From contig CAVSEV010000009.1 in NCBI GenBank assembly GCA_963727015.1, positions 310,001 to 374,000 on the forward strand: DNA of 64,000 bases. Direction: 5' to 3'. Below the pieces are notes generated by a model that saw only the letters and a list, made by a program, of their open reading frames with translations, had not been told where the DNA came from and did not search any database. The position numbers and the translations under genes were made by a program. Positions 1 to 8,037 of this stretch are shown here, piece by piece. Positions within the stretch are counted from its first letter, which is position 1. Every line of letters begins with the position of its first letter. Source of the DNA: DATFVJ01 sp963727015. GTDB lineage: Bacteria; Actinomycetota; Actinomycetes; Streptosporangiales; Streptosporangiaceae.

Positions 1-347
1 GATCCAGCGGGCGAGCGAACGATCGGTACCAGAGGGAGCGGACCGGGCGGACATCAGGCGCAGCTATGAGATGGTGCTCATGGCGGAACGCAGGCTCGCG
101 GGACGCGAGCGCGCTGCGAGCACGCAGCCGCGCTGACTCCGGCCACTCCGGCCGCGATCGTTGCCGCCGCGGCGGCTGCGCCGCGTCACTCCGGCACGGA
201 CCAGGCGCAGATCGGCGCAACCAGCTACCCACGGCCGGCCACGTGATGCGCCAGCTTCGTCCTGTTCTTGCCCGCGCACGGATGTCCAGCATCGCGGGCC
301 ACCTCGGCTCCGCCCCGCATCCACCGAGATCTACTACGCCCTGGTGC
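1..347. other. Left-edge region with no supported gene
   Basis: No reading frame here has recognisable protein features or a plausible ribosome site. The stretch lies downstream of the first minus-strand gene. Around 313-342 there is a piece (CGCATCCACCGAGATCT followed by CGCCCT) matching the right half of the palindromic elements at 13371-13454 and 55521-55609. I read it as a decayed third copy of that element. Confidence 0.5.
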
Positions 348-1238
348 TCAACCCGACACGGTTACCTCGTGCCACACTCCCCCGTTCAGGTCCAGCCCGT
401 TGCCATTGGCCTGGCCCGGATTCGTGTCGGCGATGTAGGTGTAGAGCGGATGACCGTTGTAGGTCGCCTGGGCGCTGCCATCCGAGCGCTTGATCGTGCC
501 AAGCTTCCCCGTGACTCCCGGGCCAGCCGCAAGGGTTCCCGTCACCGGCGGCCAATACGCCGCGCATGTCGCGTAGCAGACTGACTTGGCGGGGGTGTCC
601 GGCGCGAACCAGTAGAGCGTGAGCCCTTTGGCGTTGGTGAGCACGGTCACGCCGCGGATCTTCGCGGTCTGCAGCGCGCCGCCCGCACTCGCCGGTGCAT
701 TGCTGCCCACCGTGGCAACGGAGATGCCAAGCACCAGGAGGGCGACGATGGACACGCCCGCGATCGCCCATCCAGCGCCCGGAATGCCCGCCTGCAGCCG
801 GGCCCGCAGGGAGCCGCCCGCGGCGGCTCGCGTGGCGGGCTCGCGCCGCGCGGCGGGGACGCCGGCGAGGAGAGCAAGCGCGGCGAAGGCAGCTACCTCG
901 ATCACCCCTGCGACGATCCCCGAGGTGGTGCGAACCTCCTTGAATCCGAACAGGCCGACCCACACCGACAGCAGGTAGCCGCCGAGGGTGGACAGGGCGA
1001 ACCCGGCCCCTGCCGCGGCGGCCACCCGGCTGCCGGTGACGAGCACCGCCGCGGCAAGGACGAAGGCCGCGATCACCTGGAGCAGAAACAACGGGCCAAT
1101 CGTCGGAATCGAGCGGTAGCCGGTCAGATACAGGTCAAGGTGGATCGCCGCGGTCGCGGCGAGCAGCCCGGCCCCGGCTAGCCGCAGGCCGAGCTGCTGC
1201 GTGCGGTTAAGTACCAGCCGCCGGTCGGGGTCGGGCAT
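348..1238 (-). CDS. Membrane protein with C-terminal Lipoprotein_15 (YxFxxD) repeat domain
   Basis: From the ATG at 1238 this is a 296-residue protein. I prefer this start to one 93 bases upstream because the longer form would overlap the preceding gene, whose stop lies 14 bases away. The first 135 residues or so contain about four hydrophobic segments (for example GLLAATAAIHL and LFLLQVIAAFVLAAAVLV), and another lies near residue 185. The last 110 residues match the secreted repeat family with the Y-x-F/W-x-x-D motif (Lipoprotein_15, COG4315): TVLTNAKGLTLYWFAPD, then a paired-cysteine segment ending in CAAYWPPV. This C-terminal half is clearly paralogous to the neighbouring lipoprotein. The family is thought to be surface-exposed and its biochemical role is unknown. 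Probably cotranscribed with the lipoprotein upstream. Confidence 0.8.
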   Translation of the reverse strand: MPDPDRRLVLNRTQQLGLRLAGAGLLAATAAIHLDLYLTGYRSIPTIGPLFLLQVIAAFVLAAAVLVTGSRVAAAAGAGFALSTLGGYLLSVWVGLFGFKEVRTTSGIVAGVIEVAAFAALALLAGVPAARREPATRAAAGGSLRARLQAGIPGAGWAIAGVSIVALLVLGISVATVGSNAPASAGGALQTAKIRGVTVLTNAKGLTLYWFAPDTPAKSVCYATCAAYWPPVTGTLAAGPGVTGKLGTIKRSDGSAQATYNGHPLYTYIADTNPGQANGNGLDLNGGVWHEVTVSG

Positions 1239-1252
1239 GGCACCGCTGCCGG

Positions 1253-1780
1253 TCAGTACCCGTTGCCGCCCGAGCCCGATGACGGGCTCGGGGCGGGCAC
1301 GGCCGCGCCGGAAAGGGTCACCTCGTGCCACACGCCGCCGGACGCGTTCAGCCCGTTGCCCTTGGCCTGCCCGGCGGCGGTGTCACCGGCGTAGGTGTAC
1401 AACGGGTGCCCGTTCCAGGTGGCCTGCGTCGAGCCGTCCGACCGTGTGATCGTGGCGAATGTCCCCGTGACGCCGGAACCCGCGGTCACAGGCCCCTTTA
1501 CCGGTGGCCAGTAGGTGGCACAGGATCCATTGCAGTTCGACTTGGTGGAGGTGTCAGGGACGAACCAGTACAACGTGAGGCCCTTGGCGTTGGTGAGCAC
1601 GGTCGCGCTGCCGACCTTCGCGGAATTCACCGCCGCGGACGAGGCCGCGCTCGAGGCCGACGAAGCGGCTGCGGACGGGCTGCTCGCGCCAGCTGAGCTG
1701 CCCGTCGATGAGCTGCCGCACGCCGCGGCCAGGAGAGCGACAGCTGCCAAGCCCGTCGGCGCCAACCATCGGTGACGCAT
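1253..1780 (-). CDS. Lipoprotein with YxFxxD motif (SCO0930-like)
   Basis: A 175-residue lipoprotein starting at the ATG at 1780, preceded by GGAGA. It begins MRHRWLAPTGLAAVALLAAACG, a lipoprotein signal peptide with lipobox LAAAC. A Ser/Ala-rich low-complexity linker of about 40 residues follows. The remainder is one Lipoprotein_15 domain: TVLTNAKGLTLYWFVPD, a Cys pair ending in CATYWPPV, and GHPLYTYAGD. It should be anchored on the outer face of the membrane. The role of the family is not established. The next gene, 14 bases on, carries the same domain on a multi-helix membrane segment, so the two look like a duplicated pair that may act together. Confidence 0.85.
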   Translation of the reverse strand: MRHRWLAPTGLAAVALLAAACGSSSTGSSAGASSPSAAASSASSAASSAAVNSAKVGSATVLTNAKGLTLYWFVPDTSTKSNCNGSCATYWPPVKGPVTAGSGVTGTFATITRSDGSTQATWNGHPLYTYAGDTAAGQAKGNGLNASGGVWHEVTLSGAAVPAPSPSSGSGGNGY

Positions 1781-1793
1781 CGTTTGTCTCCGT

Positions 1794-2252
1794 TCACATG
1801 GGATGGATGAACCAGATACCCATATCACGTGGCGCCGACGACATCCGTTCAATCCGGCTAGCGCTCACCGCCGTTAGTCCCGCGGTGCCGTACGGGCCGA
1901 CCCGGCCACGCGGCGCGCTTGCCATGGCCGCCTCGACCGTGGCGAACGTTTCGAGCCGCCGGTCCAGGCCCGTGACACGGATAACATTGGCCACCTGCGG
2001 TACCGGCGCGGCCAGGCGTAGCACACTGCCGAGCAGTTCCGCCCGGCGCGCGGTGCCCACCAGCACGGCGAGCCCGCTCGCATCGCAGCCGCTGACCTCA
2101 GACAGGTCGACAACGATCCTGTTGCCGCCAGCGAGCAAGCCGAAGAGGCGCTCACGCAGGGCAGGCGCGCAGCTGATGTCGAGTTCGCCCGCGAGAGTTG
2201 CGATCGAGTAGCCGCCGCGCGAGCCGGGCGAAGTGTCCGTATCAGGGTCCAT
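1794..2252 (-). CDS. STAS-domain anti-sigma factor antagonist
   Basis: A 152-residue protein. The start is one of two adjacent ATGs at 2255 and 2252; the second sits seven bases after GGAGG and is preferred. Residues 12-105 form a STAS domain: ATLAGELDISCAPALRERL, then the hallmark VVDLSEVSGCDASGLAVL, in which the serine is the expected phosphorylation site, as in SpoIIAA and RsbV. The last 40 residues are a non-conserved tail. Members of this family bind anti-sigma factor kinases and so release a sigma factor. No anti-sigma kinase or sigma factor lies next to it here, so its partner is elsewhere. Confidence 0.85.
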   Translation of the reverse strand: MDPDTDTSPGSRGGYSIATLAGELDISCAPALRERLFGLLAGGNRIVVDLSEVSGCDASGLAVLVGTARRAELLGSVLRLAAPVPQVANVIRVTGLDRRLETFATVEAAMASAPRGRVGPYGTAGLTAVSASRIERMSSAPRDMGIWFIHPM

Positions 2253-2302
2253 CATGGACCTCCGATCACATGATGCGGGAAGGTGCCAGCACAGCCCCCA
2301 TC

Positions 2303-2373
2303 ACACTGGGCGCCATGACACTGGGCGCCATGACACCGGGCGCCATGACACTGGGCGCCATCACACTGGGACC
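2303..2373. repeat. 15-bp tandem repeat, about five units
   Basis: The unit GGGCGCCATGACACT is repeated nearly perfectly about five times between the STAS gene and the end of the desaturase gene. It is one of many multiple-of-three tandem arrays in the window. Confidence 0.9.
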
Positions 2374-2374
2374 G

Positions 2375-3457
2375 TCACTGCGACATGCGTGCTTGCCCGC
2401 TTGCGATGGACACGGGCGCGGCAGCCGTCCCTGCGGGCTGCGCGAGACGTGGGCGGGCACTGACGGGGGGACGTTCTGCGCCATCGCCGGCCAGGCGCCT
2501 GCGCCTGTCCAGCCGTGCGGCCACAGGCCAGCGGACGCCGCTGACCCAGCCGAAGGCTTCGAACACGCGGATCAGCCCCGCTGACAGATCAATTTGACCG
2601 CGGTCCACACCGTGCCGCGCGCAGGCAGGGTCCGAGTGGTGCATGTTGTGCCAGCTCTCACCGAGCGAAAGCACCGCGAGCGGCCACAGGTTGGTGGCCC
2701 TGTCGTAACGGCGGGTGGTGAAGGGCCGGTTGCCGAGCAGATGGCACAGGGAGTTCACGCTCCACGTGACATGCTGCAGCAGGGCGATCCGGACCAGGCC
2801 TGCCCAGAGTACGGCCGTCAGGCCGGCCCGCAAGCTGCCGCCGCCGATGGCCCAGCCCGCGGCGAACGGCAGCGCCAGCGAGGCGACGCAGAGCGCGGGA
2901 AAGGCTCTGGACACGGTCCGCATGCTCCGGTCCGCGAGCAGATCGGGCGCGTAACGCTCCTGTGACGTCGGGTCGTTGCCGAACAGCCAGCCGACGTGGG
3001 CGTGCATGAGGCCGCGCAACTGGCCGACAGGTCCTGTGCCGTAGCGGTAGGGCGAATGCGGGTCACCGGGCCGGTCGGTGAACGCGTGGTGGCGCCGGTG
3101 CGTGGCGACCCAGCCGATCACGTCGCCCTCGAAAGCCATCGAACCCGCGACGGCGAGCGCCAAGCGAAGGCCGGGCCGCGCGGTAAAACTCCGGTGCGTC
3201 AGGCAGCGGTGAAAGCCGATCGTGACCCCGAATCCGGTGAGGAGGTAGAAGAAAACCGCCAGCCCGATATCGGCGAAACCGATGGCGCGTCCCCAGAACA
3301 GCCATATCGCCGCGGCCAGCCCGGCCAGCGGTGCGATCACGATCAGCCCCGTTACCGTTAGCTGAACGTTGCGCTGAGTGGAGGTCTGGGGTGGAGCAGC
3401 TGCCGCGGTAAACGCTTCCGTTCCGTCGTAGGGTGCAGTAACACTGCGTTCGGTCAT
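2375..3457 (-). CDS. Acyl-CoA / fatty acid desaturase (delta-9 type)
   Basis: A 360-residue membrane di-iron desaturase. It has hydrophobic helices around residues 33-55 and 60-80 and another pair around 190-225. All three histidine boxes are present: HRCLTH, HRRHH (in VATHRRHHAFTD) and HNMHH (in ESWHNMHHSDP). This is the acyl-CoA desaturase family, which inserts a cis double bond (typically delta-9) into saturated acyl chains using O2 and an electron donor. The last 60 residues are basic and low in complexity and are probably not part of the enzyme core. It stands alone on the minus strand. The roughly 266 bases upstream hold no supported gene and should contain its promoter. A ferredoxin or reductase partner is not seen nearby. 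Confidence 0.92.
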   Translation of the reverse strand: MTERSVTAPYDGTEAFTAAAAPPQTSTQRNVQLTVTGLIVIAPLAGLAAAIWLFWGRAIGFADIGLAVFFYLLTGFGVTIGFHRCLTHRSFTARPGLRLALAVAGSMAFEGDVIGWVATHRRHHAFTDRPGDPHSPYRYGTGPVGQLRGLMHAHVGWLFGNDPTSQERYAPDLLADRSMRTVSRAFPALCVASLALPFAAGWAIGGGSLRAGLTAVLWAGLVRIALLQHVTWSVNSLCHLLGNRPFTTRRYDRATNLWPLAVLSLGESWHNMHHSDPACARHGVDRGQIDLSAGLIRVFEAFGWVSGVRWPVAARLDRRRRLAGDGAERPPVSARPRLAQPAGTAAAPVSIASGQARMSQ

Positions 3458-3723
3458 CTAATGCCTGCCTCGCTTTACGGGAGATGACGCAGCGAGGAGG
3501 ATCTCGAGACCGGCGTGTGGTCTAGACCTTATCGGAAACTCAGTCAGCTGCCTGAAAAAGAGCTCGTAAACGCAGTATACGCGCCACCGGTCCGGGCGAC
3601 CCCTCCCCGCGGCGACTAAACTTGGCGCGGTATCGATACACGCGCCTGACATAGAAAGTGCGAATTTGGCGCGGTTCGAAAGGATCCCATTCGAAAGTAC
3701 CTGACAGCGAGGGCCGGGACCGG

Positions 3724-4023
3724 CTACAGCGGCTCGGCCACCCACCGCCACCCACCTGGCCCGTCATGCACAGGCCGCACCATGAAGGCACCGGTCGCAT
3801 CGGAGAGTTCGGTGACGACCCGGACCAGCTGGCGGTGAAAGTCAACGGGAGTGCGCGGGCCATCCGCCGGACCTGCCGAGATAAGCGTCACAGTGGATCC
3901 CTCAGCCTCGGCGAGCCTCGCCCGCACATGGCCGTCGTAGTCGATACCAACCGCCACGATCGCGTCCGCGCGAATGATGTCAGTCCCATCGTCCTTGGCC
4001 ACCCAGACATCGGGCCCAGCCAT
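3724..4023 (-). CDS. Hypothetical protein, 99 aa
   Basis: Small acidic protein beginning MAGPDVWVAKDDGTDIIRAD. The ATG at 4023 follows GAGAGAGG and is preferred to the GTG nine bases upstream. Codon use is typical of genes in this window, and the sequence is not low-complexity. The motif IVAVGIDYDGHVRARL followed by TVTLISAGP suggests a small beta-rich fold. I do not recognise the family. It lies downstream of the cold-shock gene on the same strand, separated by a hairpin, so it is probably transcribed separately. Confidence 0.6.
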   Translation of the reverse strand: MAGPDVWVAKDDGTDIIRADAIVAVGIDYDGHVRARLAEAEGSTVTLISAGPADGPRTPVDFHRQLVRVVTELSDATGAFMVRPVHDGPGGWRWVAEPL

Positions 4024-4097
4024 CCGTACCACCTCTCTCCAACAGGCCTCTGCGACGGACCGACACTCGCCTTGCTCATCGTCGTGGGAACAACGCC

Positions 4098-4134
4098 CGC
4101 GCGGCCGGGCACGTGGTCAGCACCCGGCCGCGCG
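4098..4134 (-). terminator. GC-rich hairpin after the cold-shock gene
   Basis: A perfect 12-bp inverted repeat (CGCGCGGCCGGG / CCCGGCCGCGCG, loop 13 nt) begins 14 bases beyond the stop of the cold-shock gene. On the minus strand it is followed by GTTGTT rather than a full U-tract, which is usual for actinobacterial terminators. Confidence 0.6.
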
Positions 4135-4147
4135 GCCGCTGGTTCAA

Positions 4148-4351
4148 TCAGAGCGGACGGACCTGCTCGGCCTGCGGCCCCTTCGGGCCCCGGCCGGCGG
4201 TGAACTCGACCCGCTGGTTCTCCTGCAGGCTGCGGAACCCATCAGCCTGGATGGCGGAGTGGTGCACGAAGACGTCGGCGGTGCCGTCGTCAGGGGCGAC
4301 GAAACCGTAGCCCTTGTCCGCGTTGAACCACTTCACGGTGCCTTGAGGCAT
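4148..4351 (-). CDS. Cold-shock protein, CspA family
   Basis: A 67-residue single cold-shock domain, the usual length for the family. It starts MPQGTVKWFNADKGYGFVAP (RNP-1 region KGYGFV) and contains RNP-2 VFVHHSAI. These proteins bind single-stranded RNA and DNA and act as RNA chaperones during cold shock or growth. AGGAG lies upstream of the ATG. About 300 bases separate it from the divergent gene at 4655, room for the long structured 5' leader typical of csp genes. Confidence 0.95.
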   Translation of the reverse strand: MPQGTVKWFNADKGYGFVAPDDGTADVFVHHSAIQADGFRSLQENQRVEFTAGRGPKGPQAEQVRPL

Positions 4352-4654
4352 GTACTTCTCCTACTGAGACGATCTTCTGGATTCACGGACGCAAACCCAA
4401 GGTTGCGGCGACCGTCTGCCCCTTCGAAGGCTCAAGCCCCCGGAAAGTGGGTGAGACGCGCAAAAATCGCGTGCCTCTGGATATCGCGACGCCCGCTGTC
4501 AAATTCCGCAGGCGCTGTGACGCGAACACGAACTTCGACTACAACCAACATCAATGTAGCACTACCGCACGCGCGGCGACGAAACGACGTGCGTACGGGG
4601 CGATAGACCAGCGAAGAAACCGGCCGTGACCGGCCGGCGGGCGGCATACTGTAG
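4352..4654. promoter_or_regulatory. Divergent intergenic region, csp leader
   Basis: This 303-base stretch between two divergent genes has no coding potential and locally lower GC (for example CGAACTTCGACTACAACCAAC near 4530). It must hold both promoters. Its length fits a long 5' UTR for the cold-shock gene. No precise -35/-10 pair can be assigned with confidence. Confidence 0.4.
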
Positions 4655-4885
4655 ATGATGAAGCGAGCCCGCGCCGCAACCCGGCGCTATCTGCCCGGAA
4701 GCCCCTTCAAACCCCCGCCCGCGCCGCCACCTGCCGAGCAGTTCGCCGTGCAGGACCAGGTGACTCACGATCGTTACGGCCTGGGCCTCGTCATCGGGGT
4801 CGAGGACGGCGACGCCGTGCTGGTCGACTTCGGCGGGAGGCAGGAGCGAATCACGATTCCCTGCGCGAAGATGACCAAGCTCTGA
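4655..4885 (+). CDS. Small conserved actinobacterial protein (HDRYGLG motif)
   Basis: 76 residues. After a basic N-terminus and a proline-rich stretch (KPPPAPPPAEQ) comes a compact domain, VTHDRYGLGLVIGVEDGDAVLVDFGG, that reads as a small beta-barrel (SH3- or KOW-like) of the kind found in several short actinobacterial proteins. Function is not established; nucleic-acid binding is a guess from the fold impression. It is divergent from the cold-shock gene and is followed by the remnant of a DksA/TraR zinc finger, so the locus may have been a small stress-related set. Confidence 0.6.
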   Translation: MMKRARAATRRYLPGSPFKPPPAPPPAEQFAVQDQVTHDRYGLGLVIGVEDGDAVLVDFGGRQERITIPCAKMTKL

Positions 4886-4930
4886 CGCAAACAGCAGCGG
4901 CCGCCCCGCCGTCGCACGCAGCCGCCTGCC

Positions 4931-5030
4931 GGCCTTCGCCGGCCTGGGCCTGCCTGGCCTTCGCTGCCTGGCCTGGGCCTGCCTGGCCTTCGCCTGCCGG
5001 CCCGCGCCTGCCTGGCCTTCGCCTGCCGGC
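4931..5030. repeat. Degenerate tandem repeat preceding the zinc-finger remnant
   Basis: Imperfect units of CTGCCTGGCCTTCGC and CTGGGC occupy about 100 bases. They end exactly where homology to DksA/TraR proteins begins, so the repeats replace the missing 5' half of that gene. Confidence 0.75.
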
Positions 5031-5060
5031 GCCGCGATCGCGTTCGAGCGGGCGCAGGTC

Positions 5061-5240
5061 ATGGCATTGATCGGGCAAGCGCGGCAGCACCTCGGCGACC
5101 TGGACCAGGCGCTAGATCGGCTCCGCCGCGGCATTTACGGTTTGTGCGGGCGCTGCGGGCGCACGATTGGCGCTGAGCGCTTGTGCGCGCGCCCGGCGAC
5201 CAGGCTTTGTTACGCCTGCGCAGCCGTTCGGGCGAATTAA
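5061..5240 (+). pseudogene. DksA/TraR C4 zinc-finger protein, 5' half replaced by repeats
   Basis: Reading from the ATG at 5061 gives 59 residues, MALIGQARQHLGDLDQALDR and then a complete C4 zinc finger: CGRC, 17 residues, CYAC (YGLCGRCGRTIGAERLCARP). Homology continues upstream of this ATG in the same frame (AIAFERAQV, a typical family segment), but there is no ATG or GTG farther up, only repeat sequence. Intact actinobacterial members are about 110 residues, so roughly the first 50 are missing. DksA-like proteins bind RNA polymerase in the secondary channel; the N-terminal coiled coil needed for that is gone. It is either a pseudogene or a minimal finger protein translated from 5061, where the ribosome site is weak. 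Confidence 0.7.
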
Positions 5241-5557
5241 GGGCATGTCCCTAATGGCATTCAGGGCGGGCCGCACGGCACATCGCGGCGCCCAGTCCCA
5301 GCGATAACGCACTTGCGGATTTGGCGGACCAGCGGAGTTCCACGTCCGGCGTCGTTCGGCGCCCAGGTCAGGCCCCTATCGTCGCGACGACCTTGCTCAA
5401 GTTCTTGATGTGGGACCGGGCCCGATGTATCAAGTGAGCATCGGATGCCTCCTATCTGATGTGGCCGACCAGGAATCGGCGGGCCGAGCAGTATGACTCG
5501 ACTCGCCCTGACGTCGGCGGTTCAGCGGTTCAGACAGGCTCAAGAGCAGGGGGACGC
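5241..5557. other. Intergenic region upstream of the CotH-like gene
   Basis: No gene is supported. Near 5237-5254 lies a small palindrome (TTAAGGGCATGTCCCTAA), resembling the ends of some insertion sequences, but no transposase is attached. Confidence 0.35.
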
Positions 5558-7051
5558 ATGGACGCGACCAACGGCGCAGCGCATGAGAAAGCCGATTTCT
5601 TCGACGCCAGCATGCACATGGTGCACATCACCGGCTTCCCGCGCCAGCAGGGCGTGCTGGAGCGTCCGGTGGAGGCGCCGCATGGCGCACGGCTCGATGT
5701 GTGGCAGACCAACCCCAACGACGAGCGGCACATTTCCGCGCACGCCGGCGAGAGCGCCGCGTTCACTACCCAGACCTTCTCGCTGACCAATAGCGGAAAC
5801 CGGACGCTGCGTGCCCCGAAAAGGTCGTGGAAGGTCAGCCTCGAACCTGGCGAAGGCGGCGAGCGGCTGGCCGGTATGGCACGCGTCAATCTGAAGTCGA
5901 TGTACAACGATCCTTCGCAAATGCGTGAGGCGCTCGCCTGGCATCTGTTCGGTCGCGCGGCGGTGGCGTCGCCGCGGCACACCTACGCGAAGCTGGCCTT
6001 CGACGCCACGTACTACGGCCTGTTCGCGGTCATCGAACAGGTCGACAAGAGATTCCTGAAGGATCACTTCGGCGCGAACCACCGAGGCAATTTGTACAAG
6101 GCGTACTGCGGTGACGTCGGGTGCGCGACGCTGGAACACCGTACCGGGCATGACGGTGACGACAGCGGGCGCCAGTACTTCACGCCAGGCAGTGACGACC
6201 TCACCTACCGCCTCAAGACCAACGAGGACGACCGCGAGGCCAACACCTACGACGACCTCGCCAGGCTCATCGCGGTGATCAACGGGGTGGGGCTGCACGG
6301 CGGCACCCAGCGCTTCGATACCGACGCTTTCCGCGAGTCGGTGGACGCCATCATGAACGCGCACGCCTTTCTCAGGTGGGCGAGCGTCAACCTGCTGCTC
6401 GGCAGCTGGGACAATTACTTCAAGACGCCGTCCAACTACTATCTCTACAACTCGGGACGGCAGGGCGCGGAAAACGACTTCATGCGGTCGCCCTACTTCA
6501 CATTCATTCCCTGGGATTATGACAACTGCCTGGGTATCGACTACTTCGGCACGCAGTGGCAATACACTGACATTCTCGACTGGGCGAGTAACACCCGCCG
6601 TCAACGGCCCCAGCGCGACCCGTCGCGTATCCCGCTCGTGCGGAACCTGCTGCGCAACCGTTACTACCGTCAGTATTACCTGGATTACCTGGAACACCTG
6701 ATCGATACCGAATTCAATCCAGAAGCGATCAGCGCGTTAATCGGCGCCGACTCCGGCAACGGCCTCTGGGGGCGTGTCCGCCAGGCGGCCTACCTCGAAT
6801 CGGCGACGCAGTACGGCCAGCCGTTCACCGGCCGCCAGTTCACCAACGACGAGGTCTACTGGAGCGGCTGCAAGCAGTACGAGCTCAAGCACGGCAATGA
6901 GAAGGCCGAGGGCATCGTTCACTATGTCCGGATGCGGCGGGATAGTGCGCGGCAGCAGCTACGGCAGCTGCGGCAGACGACGCCGCGCGCCACCGAGCGA
7001 GCGGTGTTCGAAGCCCCCTTGGAAAATGCCGCCGCAGCGGGCGTGAGCTGA
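5558..7051 (+). CDS. CotH-like protein kinase
   Basis: 497 residues from the ATG at 5558, which follows CAGGGGGA; an upstream in-frame ATG at 5459 lacks a ribosome site. The family is recognised by AFDATYYGLFAVIEQVDKRF followed by GNLYKAYCGD (nucleotide-binding lobe), a substrate-side segment LLLGSWDNYFKTPSNYYLYN, and the catalytic or metal-binding FIPWDYDNCLGIDYF, which matches the PWDYD motif of CotH. Spore-coat CotH proteins are atypical kinases that phosphorylate secreted or coat proteins. No signal peptide is visible, so this one may act in the cytoplasm or need a partner. Two uncharacterised genes follow closely on the same strand and may belong to one operon. Confidence 0.85.
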   Translation: MDATNGAAHEKADFFDASMHMVHITGFPRQQGVLERPVEAPHGARLDVWQTNPNDERHISAHAGESAAFTTQTFSLTNSGNRTLRAPKRSWKVSLEPGEGGERLAGMARVNLKSMYNDPSQMREALAWHLFGRAAVASPRHTYAKLAFDATYYGLFAVIEQVDKRFLKDHFGANHRGNLYKAYCGDVGCATLEHRTGHDGDDSGRQYFTPGSDDLTYRLKTNEDDREANTYDDLARLIAVINGVGLHGGTQRFDTDAFRESVDAIMNAHAFLRWASVNLLLGSWDNYFKTPSNYYLYNSGRQGAENDFMRSPYFTFIPWDYDNCLGIDYFGTQWQYTDILDWASNTRRQRPQRDPSRIPLVRNLLRNRYYRQYYLDYLEHLIDTEFNPEAISALIGADSGNGLWGRVRQAAYLESATQYGQPFTGRQFTNDEVYWSGCKQYELKHGNEKAEGIVHYVRMRRDSARQQLRQLRQTTPRATERAVFEAPLENAAAAGVS

Positions 7052-7081
7052 CGCGGCCGCGGGGGCTCGGGAAGGCCGGCC

Positions 7082-7972
7082 GTGACTACCACGCAAGCAC
7101 CTGAAAACCAGCTTGAACTGGTCAAGGAAGTGAAGATCTTCGATCTTCTTCAGCAGTTCGAATTGGATCCGAGGCTGGAAGCAAGCGGCGTGCTCGCCAA
7201 GGACGGCGTGTTCTACGTCATCTTCGACAACCTTCCGCACATCGCCCTCATCGGTGCGGACCTGTCGGCCGCTGCCGGGGCGAACCAGCTCATCGAGCAG
7301 CATCTGGGCCATCGCCGCGGCTTCGAGGACATTGCCTACGACCCGTGGTCAGACCGGTTCTATGTCCTGATCGAGTCGTTGCGCCGCGGCCAGGGAAAGT
7401 ACATGGCCATGGTGCAGGAGTACGACGGCAGCTTGCGCTACCTCGAGAGCGCGTGGCTGGACTTCCCGCTTGACCGGCCCAACAAGGGCCTGGAAGGCCT
7501 GACGTCCGTGCGCCGCTTCGGCCTGTCTCACCTCCTCGGGCTCTGCGAAGGGAACAGATGCGAAGGAGGCGCCGAGGGCCGCATCCCCGGCGGCGGCCGG
7601 ATCCACGTCTTCACCCGCGGCAAGCACCATTGGGAACGGGCGGGCAAGATCAGGCTGCCGGAGACGCTTTTGTTCGAGGACTACAGTGGCATCACGGTGA
7701 CCGGCGACCGGATCGCGGTCGTGTCCCAGGTCTCCTCGGCGCTGTGGATCGGCAGCCTTGCGCCCTGGAGCTGGGAGGTTACCGGCGAAGGCAGAAGCTA
7801 CGCGTTCCCGAGGGACGCCGATGGCGAGATCATCTACGGAACGGCCGAGGGAGTGTCATGGATCGCGCGGGACCAGGTCGTGGTGGTCTCGGACAAGGCG
7901 AAGCCGGACCAGGACCGCCGGTGCCGGTCCAAGGATCAGTCGATCCATATCTTCAGGATCCCGGCAGACTAG
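7082..7972 (+). CDS. Uncharacterised protein, probable beta-propeller
   Basis: 296 residues from a GTG preceded by GGGAAGG, 30 bases after the CotH-like gene. The pattern of short beta-rich segments (GVFYVIFDNLPHIALIG, FEDIAYDPWSDRFYVLIES, GITVTGDRIAVVSQVSSALW, GVSWIARDQVVVVSDKAK) resembles propeller proteins such as SdiA-regulated or esterase-like phytase families. No signal peptide or membrane helix is present. No catalytic residues can be assigned. Its tight spacing behind the kinase suggests cotranscription and a shared task, which I cannot name. Confidence 0.7.
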   Translation: MTTTQAPENQLELVKEVKIFDLLQQFELDPRLEASGVLAKDGVFYVIFDNLPHIALIGADLSAAAGANQLIEQHLGHRRGFEDIAYDPWSDRFYVLIESLRRGQGKYMAMVQEYDGSLRYLESAWLDFPLDRPNKGLEGLTSVRRFGLSHLLGLCEGNRCEGGAEGRIPGGGRIHVFTRGKHHWERAGKIRLPETLLFEDYSGITVTGDRIAVVSQVSSALWIGSLAPWSWEVTGEGRSYAFPRDADGEIIYGTAEGVSWIARDQVVVVSDKAKPDQDRRCRSKDQSIHIFRIPAD

Positions 7973-8037
7973 GGGAACAGGCCCTCGGGCGCGTCCCGGG
8001 GCTCCAGCGGCCGGTCCACGCGCTGTTCCAGCAGCGC

